This document shows, piece by piece, positions 32,785-64,000 of a stretch of DNA of 64,000 bases. The position numbers and the translations under genes are program-made. Positions within the stretch are counted from its first letter, which is position 1. Every line of letters starts with the position of its first letter. This DNA comes from Maylandia zebra (taxonomy: Eukaryota > Chordata > Actinopteri > Cichliformes > Cichlidae): NCBI RefSeq assembly GCF_041146795.1, contig NC_135170.1, positions 31,545,533 through 31,609,532 of the forward strand, in the 5' to 3' direction. The notes under the pieces are model-generated. The model saw only the letters and a program-made list of their open reading frames with translations, did no database searches and was not told the DNA's origin.

Positions 32785-35700
32785 ATGCAAAGCCTCTATC
32801 TCCTCCTGATACCTGCTCTGCTGCTCCTCTTGGCCATCCCCGTCTCCAGGGGGCGTTACAATGATGATTTTGACGATGGAGAGGACCTAGCAGACTTCGA
32901 TGACAATGACTTTGCCGAGTTTGAGGACATGACCGATGATTCAGCAGCTGAAGCAGAAACCGCCCCTCCGCCTCGGGCTTCACCATCCTTGCAGCCGGAT
33001 GAGGATGAAGATGAAGCCACAGTGGAGCTGGAGGATGGACAGGATGGTTTTGAAGACCCAGACACACAGGTTCATTACCTTCTAACTCTTTACGTCTCAG
33101 TATTTGAACACAGTTTTCATACTAAATCATGTTTGTTTTGATTTATTTTGTTTTCGTATTTTACTAGGATCAAGATATATACAGCAAATATGACCAGGAG
33201 GAGTTTGAGGGGATTGGAGACATGGAGAAGACTGGACACTCCATGAAAGACCCCCTGATAATCCACACGGTAAGCCGGGCTTACTGCTGAAATCTCCTAA
33301 AAAGCAAGTCTGGCATAGTGAGTGGAGCATTCCTAATCCTTAAATATACTTTGCATGTTTGTGAGTCCACTTACTCCTGCGAAATAGGACTGTGAGTGCA
33401 AGGATCCATGCAGATCACTAATTTGACCACACATAAATTCTCCATTTATATGTGGAGAATTTACATTATTGTGCAACAGCTTGACATGCTCTCCAGTCTG
33501 TGGACTTCAAGCAGACTTCAAACAAGTAAAATGGGGATGATGACTTGGATATCTATTGCTAGTCATATAAGTGAAGTGTCCAAATGAATGCATAGATGAA
33601 AGAGAACTCTGCCTAGATGTGGTGTAGCAAAACCTTCCACAGGGGAACTTGTTCTGCCATCAATACTAATCAATGATCATTATCATATGTTAAAAAACAA
33701 AAACACTAAACATGATGTCTTATAATACAGAAAGATCAGCAGTTCAGAAAAGGTTTATGCCAGTCATAAAACTCGGTCAATCCTAAAGACACAGACATCA
33801 ACTTTAATAATCCCACACTGAGGGAATTTACATGATACAGCAGCACAAAGAAGAAAGAAAAATCAATATTATACGTTTAGAAATGGAAAGAAACGACTGT
33901 GTACAAATTAAAAAAATAAAAAAAGCCAAAATACTGCACAAGAGTAATTTGTACTGTATATTAAAGGTTGCTTTATCCAGTAAAATACACTCAGATTTTA
34001 TTTTTATGTGTACATAAAGTGCAGTGGGAGTGATGGTGTATACACTCATACAGTCCCGATCAAAAGTTTAAGGCCACTTGAAAAATGTGGAAAAAAAACA
34101 TATTTTGTATTGTTGGATCTTAACAAGGTTCCAAGTAGAGCTTCAGCATCCAACACGAAGAAATGGGAGTGAGACTAAACTTTTTTTTTTCGAGAGTGCA
34201 ATTTATTGAAAACAACTCTTAAACTGAAACAGGCTGTTTTACAGCTGATCAAAAGTTTAGGACCACATGCCTTTAAAAGGCCAAATCTGTGCAAAAAATG
34301 TGGATTCATTGTAATTTTCTGTCAGGTAGTCACTGTCATGACGTTCTGATGGCAAAGGCAAAAAACTTTACCTTTTGAATGTGGATTGTTTTTAAATTAT
34401 TATTATTTTTTTTACATTTTTCAAGTTGGTCTTAAACTTTTGATCTGGACTGAGTTTTAGCACACGTAACACACCCTATTATGTGTGTGAATTGTACCAT
34501 CTAACTACTGTCAGGAGGAAGGAGCTATGGTGCTCTGTCCTACACAATGGCTGTAACCATTTAATGCTCAAGGAGCTGCTCAGGGCCTCCACATTCTCAT
34601 GCAGGGGGAGAGAGAGGAGCTGTACATCGACCATAATCCTCCTCTCACCACCTCTATGGAGTCTGGGGGACTGGCCAGGACAGAGCTTGCCCTCCTCATC
34701 AGTCTATTGAGTAAAATAGTCTCAGAGTTGCACTGATTTGAGCTAGATTACTAAGTTAGTCAGACTGATACCCTGGCTGTTATTCACCTGTTTCATACAC
34801 AGTAGTGTCTGTGTATGTCTGCAAAGGAATGACCGATCTCAGAAATGTCAAACCAGGTTTGGGGTTATTTAGAAACAGTACAGTCATTCCAGAACAAAAG
34901 TAGCAACCTGTAATATCCCTATTATGTTACAGTCAAAAAGAAATCAACCAAGTTTTCAACCTGAAGATTGTTTTTGTTTTTAAAAATTGCCATTGTTTAA
35001 TAGTTCAGAACATCTTAAAAAAACAAACACAAACTTCAGTAATTCAGGGCAAAAATCACATTTAATCATTATTTTAATAAACAAGCCTCATGTAGTTATT
35101 GAACTAAAAAATTAAATTTAAAGTTTAAGGATAGATTAATTTAAATAAAACATGTACGGCTGAACAAGTGGATGTGTTGGAAGACACAAGGTCATTCTGT
35201 AATCATTAGGCTCAGACTAGCAAGTGTTTTTTGACTGTAAACCAGTCTTTCCAGGGCTGCAGTCAGTCCCCCGCTGGCCCACAGCATGCCTGTGGGTGTA
35301 GATGGGGGCAACAAGAGCCCCAGGCAGCAATGAACTAATCCACCTAGGGAAGAACAGCACAACATCACTGGGGAAACAAAAGCAACAACCAAATGGCACA
35401 ATGTATTAGCAAACAGCTGCAGGCTAATAATGATCCTAAGGAAGGACCACCTGCAAAAACCTTTGACTCACTTCAAGATCAGTGAGGCTTCCAGGTACTT
35501 TTAGGAGTCATTTTGTAGTGAAGTGTAATAAACCTTTAATTTAAAATCTTCTAATTTTATTAAAGATGCTGTTAAATGTTTACATTAAAAACAAGGATAA
35601 TAAAAACAGGCCTTAGAGTGAGAAATTATAAATTAATCTTTATTGTCTTTTTTTTTTTTCTTTAAATTTAATCTTCATTCCTGACTGAGCTGCCATACTC

Positions 35701-38521
35701 TTGGCTGTTTGCTTCTCTGCAGGTTCCTGCACATCTCCAGAACAGCTGGGAGAGTTACTACATGGAGATCCTGATGGTGACAGGCCTGCTGGCCTATATC
35801 ATGAACTACATCATTGGAAAGAACAAAAACAGTCGCCTGGCTCAGGCCTGGTTTAACTCGCACAGGGAGCTTCTTGAAAGCAACTTTGCACTAGTGGGTG
35901 AGTTCTTTCCACACTGCCAGAAAGATGACTCAACAGGCTAGATCTGCTTCCTTGTATTTAGTGTTAATGGTTAGCATGAGGTTAACTGTTGACACTTTGT
36001 AGGTGATGATGGCACCAGTAAAGAAGCGGTAAGCACTGGGAAGCTGAACCAGGAAAATGAGCACATCTACAACCTCTGGTGCTCTGGACGTGTGTGCTGT
36101 GAAGGCATGCTGATCCAACTCAAGGTGTGGGCAATGTGTTCTGATATACAAGTATGAGTATTAGATATATGTATGCTACATGTATCTCATGTTTTTATTG
36201 TCTTTTAAAGTTTCTTAAGAGGCAGGACCTGCTTAACGTTTTGGCCAGGATGATGAGGCCCGCCTGTGACCAAGTGGTACGTTTTCACTTTTTCTTTTCT
36301 CTCCGCTGTATATTGCTGCAGATACACTTTCTAACCAGCCGCATCTGTGGGTTGGTTTTTGTTGTTATTTTTGTTTTGGGGTTTTTTTGCAGCAAGTCAA
36401 AGTGACTCTTAATGATGAGGACATGGATACTTTTGTATTTGCTGTGGGCACCAAGAAGGCCACGGCCCGGCTTCAGAAGGAGATGCAGGACTTGGTGAGT
36501 TTCCTCCTCAAATTGGACATGCAATTTTGAAATTCACTGTTTTTATGCAAATACTGACTTGTGTAGTCTGGATTTTTTGAATTTTTACCAGCTATGCATT
36601 AATATTAAAATAAAAGCCTTGTTTTTATGTATTCCTTTATTTTTTTATTTTATTTTTTATCTCTTTTATCTCAGAGTGAGTTCTGTGGTGATAAGCCAAA
36701 GTCTGGAGCCAAGTATGGGCTCCCAGACTCCCTGGCTATTCTTAGTGAGATGGGCGAGGTTACGGATGGTGTGATGGACAACAAGGTGAAGTCTGGCTCT
36801 CATATCAAAGCAGTGTCATAAAAGAGACTGAATATTCTGAGAATACTCTCTTTAAATCTGTTGCTGTCATTAAAACTCTGTGTTGCCTCCCTTTTTTTTT
36901 TGTCATTTAAGATGGTACATTATATCACCAATCATGCTGATAAGATTGAGTCCATCCATTTCTCGGACCAATTTTCTGGTCCAAAAATTATGCAAGAGTA
37001 AGTAATCATTTACTTTTTCAGATTATAGTTAAGAATTTCTGTCTACTGATGGATTTATTTGATGCTTCAGGGAGGGTCAGCCCTTAAAGCTGCCTGAGAC
37101 CAAGAAGACACTGCTGTTTACATTTAATGGTGAGCATGTCATTTCTGCTACTGTCTTGGACATCGTCATTAAACCTAATTTGATTTCACTGGTGTTTATT
37201 TTAATATATTTTATGTTTTTATATTCAGTGCCTGGCATGGGCAACACCTCTCCCAAAGACATGGACGCTCTGCTTCCTCTCATGAACATGGTGATCTACA
37301 GCATCGATAAAGTCAAGAAGCTTCGTCTGAACAGAGAGGTGTGTACAGTGCACCCACTATTGCAGTGTTTTAATGTTTTAGCTTCTTTTTTAATCATTCT
37401 TGTATGTTTAGGGCAAACAGAAAGCTGATAAAAACCGTGCCCGTGTGGAAGAGAACTTCCTGAAGCAGACTCACGCTCAGCGTCAGGAGGCAGCCCAAAC
37501 ACGGCGGGAGGAGAAGAAGAGAGCAGAGAAGGAGAGGATCATGAATGAAGAGGACCCTGAGAGACAACGTCGTCTGGAGGTCTGCAACAAGAACTTTTCA
37601 GACTGAATACACTCAAAATGATATGATATGGTATGCAGTAAATGTGCTGATGGCTTTAGCTAAAAGAAAAAGAAAAACTGACCAAACATGGTAAAATCCA
37701 CTAGTAAGTGAGTAACTAAAATATTTATATACCACTTTTCATAGACAAAAAACACACAAAGTGCCGGACACAATTAAAAGACAATATCAACAGAGAACCA
37801 TGTTTTAAAAAAAGAACTTAAAAAACATAAATGAAGACCGTGAGAAGAAGACGCCACAGAGTCAGATAAACAGAGCTGGAGTGGTAATCTGCTCCAAAGC
37901 CTTGGTGGCACAGACGGAAAAAGCTCTGTACAAGGGAAAACTAATAGATTTTGCGCTTGGGAGCAAAGACAATAAGCAGCAGTGTGACAAGAAGTCTGGA
38001 CCTTGTCCATTTGGTGTTCTGGTATGCAAGTGTGATTAAAAAGCATGACCTAATGACTGGTTGCAACATCTTTTCAAACTAACTGTCTGTTATTGTAAAT
38101 CAGATTGGTGAAAGTTTGGAAATAACAGCAATCTGAGTGATTGCAGTTAGCCTGAGTTTGAGATGGGTTGCCTCCCATCAGGCAACATCTGCAATCAAAA
38201 GTGGCCAGAGGTTGAGGGAGTTTCATGATCAGCAATTGACTGCTGCAAGTCCATCTCTGAATGCAATCGGCTTTGAATATCTTTTAGATATCTTCAGTTC
38301 AAGTGACTAATATTATCAGTTATAATGTACATTGATGGTGTTGGGGTGTCACAACACTTTTAATTAAGACACTTATACCTTAGCAAGACAGCAAGTGTGC
38401 AAAATCTGCAAAATTCAACTCTCTCATGTGACATTTTCAGGAAGCTGCCCAGCGGCGTGAGCAGAAGAAGATTGAGAAGAAGCAGATGAAGATGAAGCAG
38501 ATCAAAGTCAAAGCCATGTGA
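32785..38521 (+). CDS. ccdc47: Coiled-coil domain-containing protein 47 (calumin), ER membrane protein, complete
   Basis: ER membrane protein of the PAT complex, which helps fold multi-pass membrane proteins, and a calcium-handling factor. Coding exons: 32785-33069, 33168-33269, 35723-35897, 36003-36124, 36211-36276, 36393-36494, 36675-36785, 36912-36997, 37071-37129, 37229-37338, 37412-37579, 38441-38521; total 1467 nt, 488 residues plus stop, close to the human 483. Domains: signal peptide [20 protein letters not shown], an acidic luminal region ([17 protein letters not shown]), one membrane segment ([15 protein letters not shown]), a conserved cytosolic domain, and a Lys/Arg/Glu-rich C-terminal coiled coil ending [10 protein letters not shown]. 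The ATG has Kozak context CACCATGC and lies 8 nt after the acceptor. Phases match at all junctions. Confidence 0.96.
33785..34720 (-). mobile_element. CR1/L2-type LINE 3' fragment, split by a MITE
   Basis: Minus-strand reading of 34453-34720 gives [18 protein letters not shown], a LINE C-terminal motif common in fish; the tail (GGGATTATTAAAGTTGATG) ends near 33785. The two parts are separated by the MITE at 34051-34452, so the MITE came later. Lies in the intron between ccdc47 exons ending 33269 and starting 35723. Confidence 0.6.
34051..34452. mobile_element. Tc1/mariner-type MITE (402 bp)
   Basis: Left end CAGTCCCGATCAAAAGTTTA; right end, reversed, CAGTCCAGATCAAAAGTTTA. About 38 bp of each end pair. 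A second internal copy of GATCAAAAGTTTA lies at about 34248. The left flank ends in TA as expected for Tc1 targets; the right flank (AG) has lost it. No transposase. Confidence 0.85.
37690..38050. repeat. Possible dispersed repeat in last ccdc47 intron
   Basis: TTTATATACCACTTTTCATAG, an AAAGTGCCGGACAC stretch and CTGCTCCAAAGCCTTGG resemble a repeat I associate with fish genomes. No ends or target duplication seen. Confidence 0.3.
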
Positions 38522-39032
38522 AACATCACCACAGGGATGAGGATACAAGCACACATAAAAGCAGTGCTCAGCTCAGACCGTTTTCTTCCAGCTTGTCTCA
38601 CCACGTCCACAGCTCTTCCTTACAAGTCGCTCAAAGCTTCAAACAGACGTTTTGCACCTCTGGATGTGTCGAGCTTAGCTGTTTGTATCACCACCTGCTC
38701 CATGTCAGTGGCTAAATCTTAAAGACTGTGAGTGAATATGAGGACTTTTTTTCACCATTGAATCTGTCACCACTTCTCACGTCAAGATTTTTCCCTGAAT
38801 TTCATGAACGTTGCGTAGCTCAGTGAGCTTTTTAACCTTAGTTTGCAGGGAAGGAATACGCTATTTGGTAATACTCAGACACATTTTTTTAAAGGAATAA
38901 AAGGATTGCTGTGGTTTCATTGGATATATATTAGCATTAATATAATAAATGATACTGTCAAGGACGTTTTAATTTATATATGCAATGTGGTTGATTTCTT
39001 GCAAGTTGTTTCTAATCTTTATCTGAGCAAAA

Positions 39033-39038
39033 AATAAA
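39033..39038 (+). terminator. Likely poly(A) signal of ccdc47
   Basis: AATAAA about 510 bp after the stop codon at 38519-38521. A second AATAAA lies at about 39125. Confidence 0.55.
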
Positions 39039-39844
39039 ATGTACTGGAGTCTGTTGGAAAACTTTGTTTTTAATGGTAAATGACAAGGCAGCTGGTTATG
39101 GGTGTTAGTGTGGTGTGTGTGGGTAATAAAATAGTCTCTCAATATTAAATTGATATACTTCTTTGGGTGGTAGTTGTTGAAAGAGTGAAGGAATAAAATG
39201 GGCACCAGAATACGGGTGGGGCTTAGTGCTAAATTTAACTAGTAGACTCTGTCAGCAGTCTGAGCTACATTTGGTAACATCGGCATGGTCGTGTCTTAAC
39301 AGGCTGAAATATTATAGTCCTGTGAGGCTGGAAGTCATTTGTAATCATGAAGGTGTTTAATAGTTTACTGAATCTGGAGAAATGAAGTGCAGAAATGGAC
39401 TTGTCATTTTGTCAGCTAAAATAATTTAATCCTTGTCTTTGGTAAAATGTTAGTTCCTTTTTTTTTTCTTTTTTTTTTTTTTTAAAGTGTGACAGTCCCA
39501 GATGTTTGTTTAATGAACTCCCCTCTCTGATTAAAGTAACAGAAGGCACTTGTTAGTATTATTGGCAGTTTATTGCTGCCCTTCTTTTAAAGGTGAACTA
39601 GAACTACATCAATTTACTAAATATACAATTCAGCAGCACAAACCAGTTCTTACATACTTTGACAGGTGAGTTCTTTTTCATCTCGAATAAATCAGAGAGA
39701 TAATAGATACTCGTCACACTCTAACACAAAGTCGGTTAAACTTCAGGCAATTGATCTGTCCAGTTAGAAAGCTAGAACCAATATGAATCCATTTCACCTG
39801 CTTTGGGACATTAAAAGTGACAACTGATGCAATGGAGAGTCAAC

Positions 39845-39889
39845 AACCTTTGTGTGACTCTGCCAACCTGGCACAGTCACACAAAGGTT
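39845..39889. other. Perfect 15-bp hairpin in ccdc47-setd1a spacer
   Basis: AACCTTTGTGTGACT (39845-39859) and AGTCACACAAAGGTT (39875-39889) are exact inverse copies around a 15-nt loop. No gene context; may be part of an old element. The rest of 39040-41400 holds no supported gene apart from a LINE end. Confidence 0.7.
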
Positions 39890-40699
39890 CTGGTTCTTGT
39901 AGCAGTCTCAAGAGGTTAGAGGGGCATCAGCCCAGCAGCAGGAATAATATCTGCTCCTTTTTCCATAGAGAATCAGAGGGATCCCTACCAGAACTCTGGA
40001 AAATGCCCTCCAGCCTGGTTCATGTTTGTGACTGGACTCTGAACCTGGCTCCATGGTGGTGACATGAGGTCCTACTAAAAGATCCTGGTATCTTTTAGTA
40101 AGATCTGCAATCACAGTTGTGCCCCATGCAGCTTGATAGATTCACCACTGGCACCCTGTTCTTTACACAGATGAGAACAAGCTCATGCTAAGCACCTTGG
40201 TGTGTTCAAGTGACGGAGTCTAGGAACACCATGGCAAATGTTATGCTGTCCCCAACAACATGGATTTGCAACAGTTTATTCTTCATAACCGGACAGATTG
40301 ATATCCCTGCAGTGTAACCAACTTGGTGTTAATCAACTTATTTAATAAATTATGGAATTTCCTATCCAAAATGTCTTAAGACCAACTTTATTGTCACACT
40401 ATTCAACATTACAAGGCAGGTACTCCAGACGGAGCTTATAAGCATATTTTACATCTGGTTAATTATTGAACTAGGGACAAAAATCTTGAGTGCCCACCTT
40501 GAAGCTTTGGAGATTGTTTAGATCTTCTGTGCCTAAGGTCAGTCCGAATTATTTGAATTTCATGGTTTGTAGCTTATTTACAGCAAGTTGCAGCATCAAT
40601 ATTCCAAGTTGTGCCCACTGGCTGCTGTTCTATCAGAGATGACTTCATGATAAGGAAATCCCATCATTGCTTCTCCTACTTTAGATAACGAAAAAGGAT

Positions 40700-40910
40700 T
40701 TCAAACTCCTGGCTGGGATGCTCAGGGACTTCTATTCTTACACTATAGAAAGCATCCTTAGTCGGAGCATCACGACGTTGATGGTGGCCCTTAGGAGTGT
40801 AGTTACTTCAGTCAAGAGAATGAGGCAGAACTTTTACCTTCAAGCCGCGAGACTGCTAAATGAGACTGCAACTCACACACTGCCTATCTGATACTCAGCT
40901 ACTCAACTGA
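40700..40910 (+). mobile_element. CR1-like LINE 3' end
   Basis: A plus-strand frame gives MLRDFYSYTIESILSRS and NFYLQAARLLNET, the last residues of a CR1/L2-type LINE polyprotein. A 16-G run (40939-40954) follows shortly after. Confidence 0.6.
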
Positions 40911-41399
40911 TAGCTGTTGACCAGCTATCTAACACAATGGGGGGGGGGGGGGGGTGCTGATTGGAATACTTCTCTATTTCGCTTTCTTTTGTACAGCCAG
41001 TCTGGCACTTAAGCACTTCACTACACATTATAGATGTGTAATTGTGTATGTGGCAAGTAATTAAATTCTTCAAGATGTAGCGGTATAAATACACTTAATA
41101 TGTTGAAATAAATTCCTTTAAAGTGTTCACTACAAGTATAATATGAGCCTTGAAAGATTTTAATATACAATAAATTATATTTGACAGTAATTTTGAGGTA
41201 GGTTTGCTTATCAGCCGCTAGAGGGACCTTTGGCCATTTTTTATACTTGCGAATGTAGGAGCAGATTCAAACCAATTTTTAAAAATGCGTAAATTTCACG
41301 CTGAATAAAACAAATGACTTTATTTACATTAACAATTTTTAATGCTGTTGTGTGTACAGTGTTATGTGTCAATGTGAAAGTTCCCTGTATTTAGTTTCA

Positions 41400-41633
41400 G
41401 CTTTGACGAAAGTGCCGGTGAGTAATCGCAGGTTGCATTTTGAACACACTGATGGAGAACAGGCGAGGCTTTCAGGTTAGTTACGCGATGGCCGCTCTCT
41501 CAACAATGTCAGGATTTCGAAGCGAAAACAATGGCTCCGTTGCTCGAACAGGCGCGTTGCTGTTTTGACTAACTGTCGGAATGGTAGCGGTATCGTTTTA
41601 GCTCGTCGGTTTTGCGTTAAAGCCGGGCCGGAG
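41400..41633 (+). promoter_or_regulatory. setd1a: Probable promoter and first non-coding exon of setd1a
   Basis: The stretch is GC-richer than its surroundings and ends in a good donor, GCCGGAG|GTGAGC, after 41633. The next exon begins at 42511, two bases before the ATG. The transcription start is not fixed by the sequence. Confidence 0.45.
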
Positions 41634-42512
41634 GTGAGCCGTTTCTGTTAGGAACTCAGTGTTTTTCTTGTTCGTCTCCCGGGCCTGGCTGGAGCTGCCT
41701 ACACTGTAGCGGCGGGTTGCTACTTTCGGATGAGCGGGCAGTAGGTGTCGAAGAGGAGAGGGGTCTGAATTTAATTAAACTGAAGGTGAAACGAGTCTAC
41801 AGATCCTCGTAGTGAGGCACGTAACTGGTAACATTTTATCGCTGTGGGTTGAGGGACATGAAGAGCACAGTTTTAACTCCTAACGTGATGTTCTTGCTAA
41901 CTAGCATTAGCTTACCGTACCGTTGACTTGCCCTAGCTAAAACGAGAAGGCATAACTAATTTACAATCACATCGCTCTGATCTGAGGTGAGAGAAACGGA
42001 TAGGTGGGCGTTTTACTGAGTGTTTCTGAAGCCCGATTCAATGCGTGGAACGTGAAATCTGTCATGATGCCGGAAAGCAGCAGTTTGCATATTCTAGGTT
42101 AGCCGTTGCTAACAGCAGGTGGCTAGCTGAAGTATATGGTCAGTGACGTAACGGTGATCATTGTTTTGACAGCACACGGCATCATATCCGCGGCTAAGAG
42201 CGTCCCATTTGCTAGTCTGTTTAATTTACTTATTTTACCCATGCAAGAAGAACTACAACTGAAATATAGATGTCCGAAAAGTTGATCGTTAGCAGCTGAT
42301 GTGACGCAGCTCGCTAGCCTGACAGGTTGCCATACAGAGTGCTCATAGTCTGTAATTACTGCAGCACTTTGTATCTGTTTGGCTTAATTCCGCAGGGATT
42401 TTTTAAAGCTTACTTCCCTGTGCTGATGCCCGGTCTTTTTTTTTTCTTCTTCTATCAGTAGCTTCTGCACTGTGTGTGTAATGGTGGTCTTTCTTTGTGT
42501 GACAGTTGTAGG

Positions 42513-62091
<19,579 letters not shown>

Positions 62092-62851
62092 TCAACGCAC
62101 TTCTCTACCACACTTACCAATGGCCAGCCATACCCGTAAACAACCTCCCTTTCCCCATGAGTTCGCTCTCCTAAATGTGTAACTTGAACCACCCCAGTAC
62201 ACTATGCTGCCCCTCCTCATGGCCTCATAGCCGGCCTCACAGTACCTAGGACGTAGACACGCACACACTTGGCACTTTTCACACGCAGTTTTCATTCTCT
62301 AGGCAGTTCCACAAGCTAGTGGGTGATGGATTGGCGTCATCTGGCTCTCGATGCATGACAAGGCCTTTAGCATCAGCTCGTTAGTGGCAGTATTACTGGA
62401 CAAAACCGGGTGCTCCAAGGAAGTTGTTGCGTCAGTCAGGGCATGAAGGATTTGTCTGATTCCATGCCGGCATCCGTTTGAAAGGAGACAATGTGGAGAA
62501 AAAAATAGAAAAGGACAAATGTTTATTGGCACTCTCTCAGACATGGCTTCATTACTCTTTTAAAGTGACGGCATCAGTCAGACATGGGTCATTTTTATGT
62601 TCCTCATGACTTACTTTCAAAAGGATTATATTTTTGTAAATAACTATTGTTAGTAACGACTTTAGTGAAGTGAAACTACAATTTCGGTGTTCATTTCCTT
62701 TGCCATTATCTCTAAGAGCAGCACTTGTTCACGTGTTTGCATGCTGCTGTGGAAGTTGTATTGTGCGTCTCATAACCAGCCTCTGAAATATTGTTTTTTT
62801 TTCTTTATTGGGTGTAGCTGAAACAAATCGGTGGGGGACGCTTTGATCTTT

Positions 62852-62857
62852 AATAAA
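62852..62857 (+). terminator. Likely poly(A) signal of setd1a
   Basis: AATAAA about 760 bp after the stop codon at 62089-62091; the stretch between has no exon and is read as 3' UTR. Confidence 0.55.
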
Positions 62858-64000
62858 AGCAGTCGGTAGGAAAAATGCCGTCCAGAAGTTACTGCTGATT
62901 AGGGCACTTAATAATTCACAAACATGCACAAGACGTGCAAAAATAATATTGTGCATAACTATCTGTAGACTTGGCAGCAAGCAGAGTTGTGCCAGGCTCC
63001 TACTCTCTAAGATTTTCTTTGTGACAATTACAGAAGCCAGGGTGTTTATCCAGATGTGAAGCAGTGCATTTGGATGCCGTCACGTTAATGATAAGGAGGT
63101 CATGTCTGAAAGGGGCTTTCTTTTGTCGGCGTCGTCCAGGAGTCACTCCTCTAGTGTCGAATTCCTTCTGTAACCACGCACCCATACAAATCCGCACAGA
63201 GACGCACACGAATACCAGAAAAATTCAGGGTTTTTAGACTCGCTCACTAAGGGCGTAACTTTTAAGATAAATCACTTCAATCAATTTGGTCTTCAGTTAT
63301 GCAAGATTTCCAAGCCTGAGGGTTGTTTTGGAGCTTTTTTTTAAATTTCATTTCATAGTATTATATTATATTACTATTGCTGTTATTAATGGTATTGTTA
63401 CTTATTTGCATTAGCTGTAAGTATATTACAGTGAAATGAGCTTCAGTGTACCCATCCACTGTCCTCAGTGGCTTTGTGATCCACCAGCCCTATAAATCCT
63501 TTCTCCTCTCTCCACTGTGTGTTACTCTCCTGTTTTGCAACAGTCTGTATGAGAGTAAAGCCGTTTTAACCCACTGTGAAAATGTGTAATTTAGGTTTCA
63601 GCTTACAGTGTGCGTGTTTTTTGTTTTTTTTTTTGTTTTTTTTTGTTTTTTTGTTTTTTTTAAATGCCACTGCTAAACTTTTATATTCCCCTTTTTATGT
63701 TTTTTTTTTTTTTTTTTTTTTTTTGTTCTTCTCCAAACTTATGGATACTGACATAGGTGCTTTTAACAAATTATTTGTGCGCTCTTTGTGGGTTCTTTAT
63801 TCATCTACAATAATTAGGGCTGTGCTTGTGAAATGCAGTTGAGCACATGTCCAGTGGGGGTGGGATCAGAAATTGTCAATGACTGTTTCTATCACCAACA
63901 CAATGGAGGGGGAGTGTATACGTTCATAGCTCGAATCGCTTGTTTGTCAGCGATGATTTGGCACGCTATATCTGCTGTGTCAACAGAGAAGTCGCAAAAG
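62858..64000. other. Spacer downstream of setd1a
   Basis: T-rich runs at 63616-63660 and 63701-63724. I see no exon, tRNA or element end. Confidence 0.5.

Overview
This is nuclear DNA from a ray-finned fish. The genes are split by GT-AG introns and match vertebrate families. The space between exons is full of teleost-type transposons: hAT, Tc1-like, CR1/L2, RTE and Tx1/L1-like LINEs, LTR elements and a tRNA-derived SINE. A percomorph, perhaps a cichlid, is my guess from repeat style only. Four conserved genes can be followed exon by exon: the 3' half of an ERG-type potassium channel (kcnh6, +, to 5942), dcaf7 (-, 9630-15009, complete, 342 codons), ccdc47 (+, 32785-38521, complete, 488 codons) and setd1a (+, 42513-62091, complete, 2196 codons). 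KCNH6, DCAF7 and CCDC47 lie in this order on human 17q23, which supports the names; SETD1A lies elsewhere in human.

Layout. 1-8.5 kb: channel C-terminus with three tRNA-Cys(GCA) genes in and just beyond it. 8.5-15.1 kb: dcaf7 on the minus strand. 16.5-30 kb: an accessory island between dcaf7 and ccdc47. It starts with a single-exon gene built of exactly 42 copies of a 42-bp coiled-coil unit and a C-terminal membrane anchor, now broken by one nonsense codon and three identical 1-bp deletions. A scattered second copy of the array follows, itself split by a SINE and a solo LTR. Then come LINE, THAP and SWIM zinc-finger fragments, a hAT element, and a 532-bp palindromic LTR insertion. 30-39 kb: ccdc47. 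41.4-62.9 kb: setd1a with long repeat-bearing introns.

The conserved genes do unrelated housekeeping or excitability jobs: membrane K+ current, WD40 scaffold for DYRK kinases and CRL4, ER membrane protein biogenesis and calcium, H3K4 methylation. I see no operon-like logic. The most notable observations are: (a) an LTR palindrome with 5-bp target duplication whose structure fits a self-primed, snapped-back plus-strand strong-stop DNA that was integrated; (b) the tail-anchored 42 x 42-bp coiled-coil gene; (c) a textbook U12-type AT-AC intron in setd1a; (d) two hAT insertions with perfect 8-bp target duplications, one with mismatched ends.
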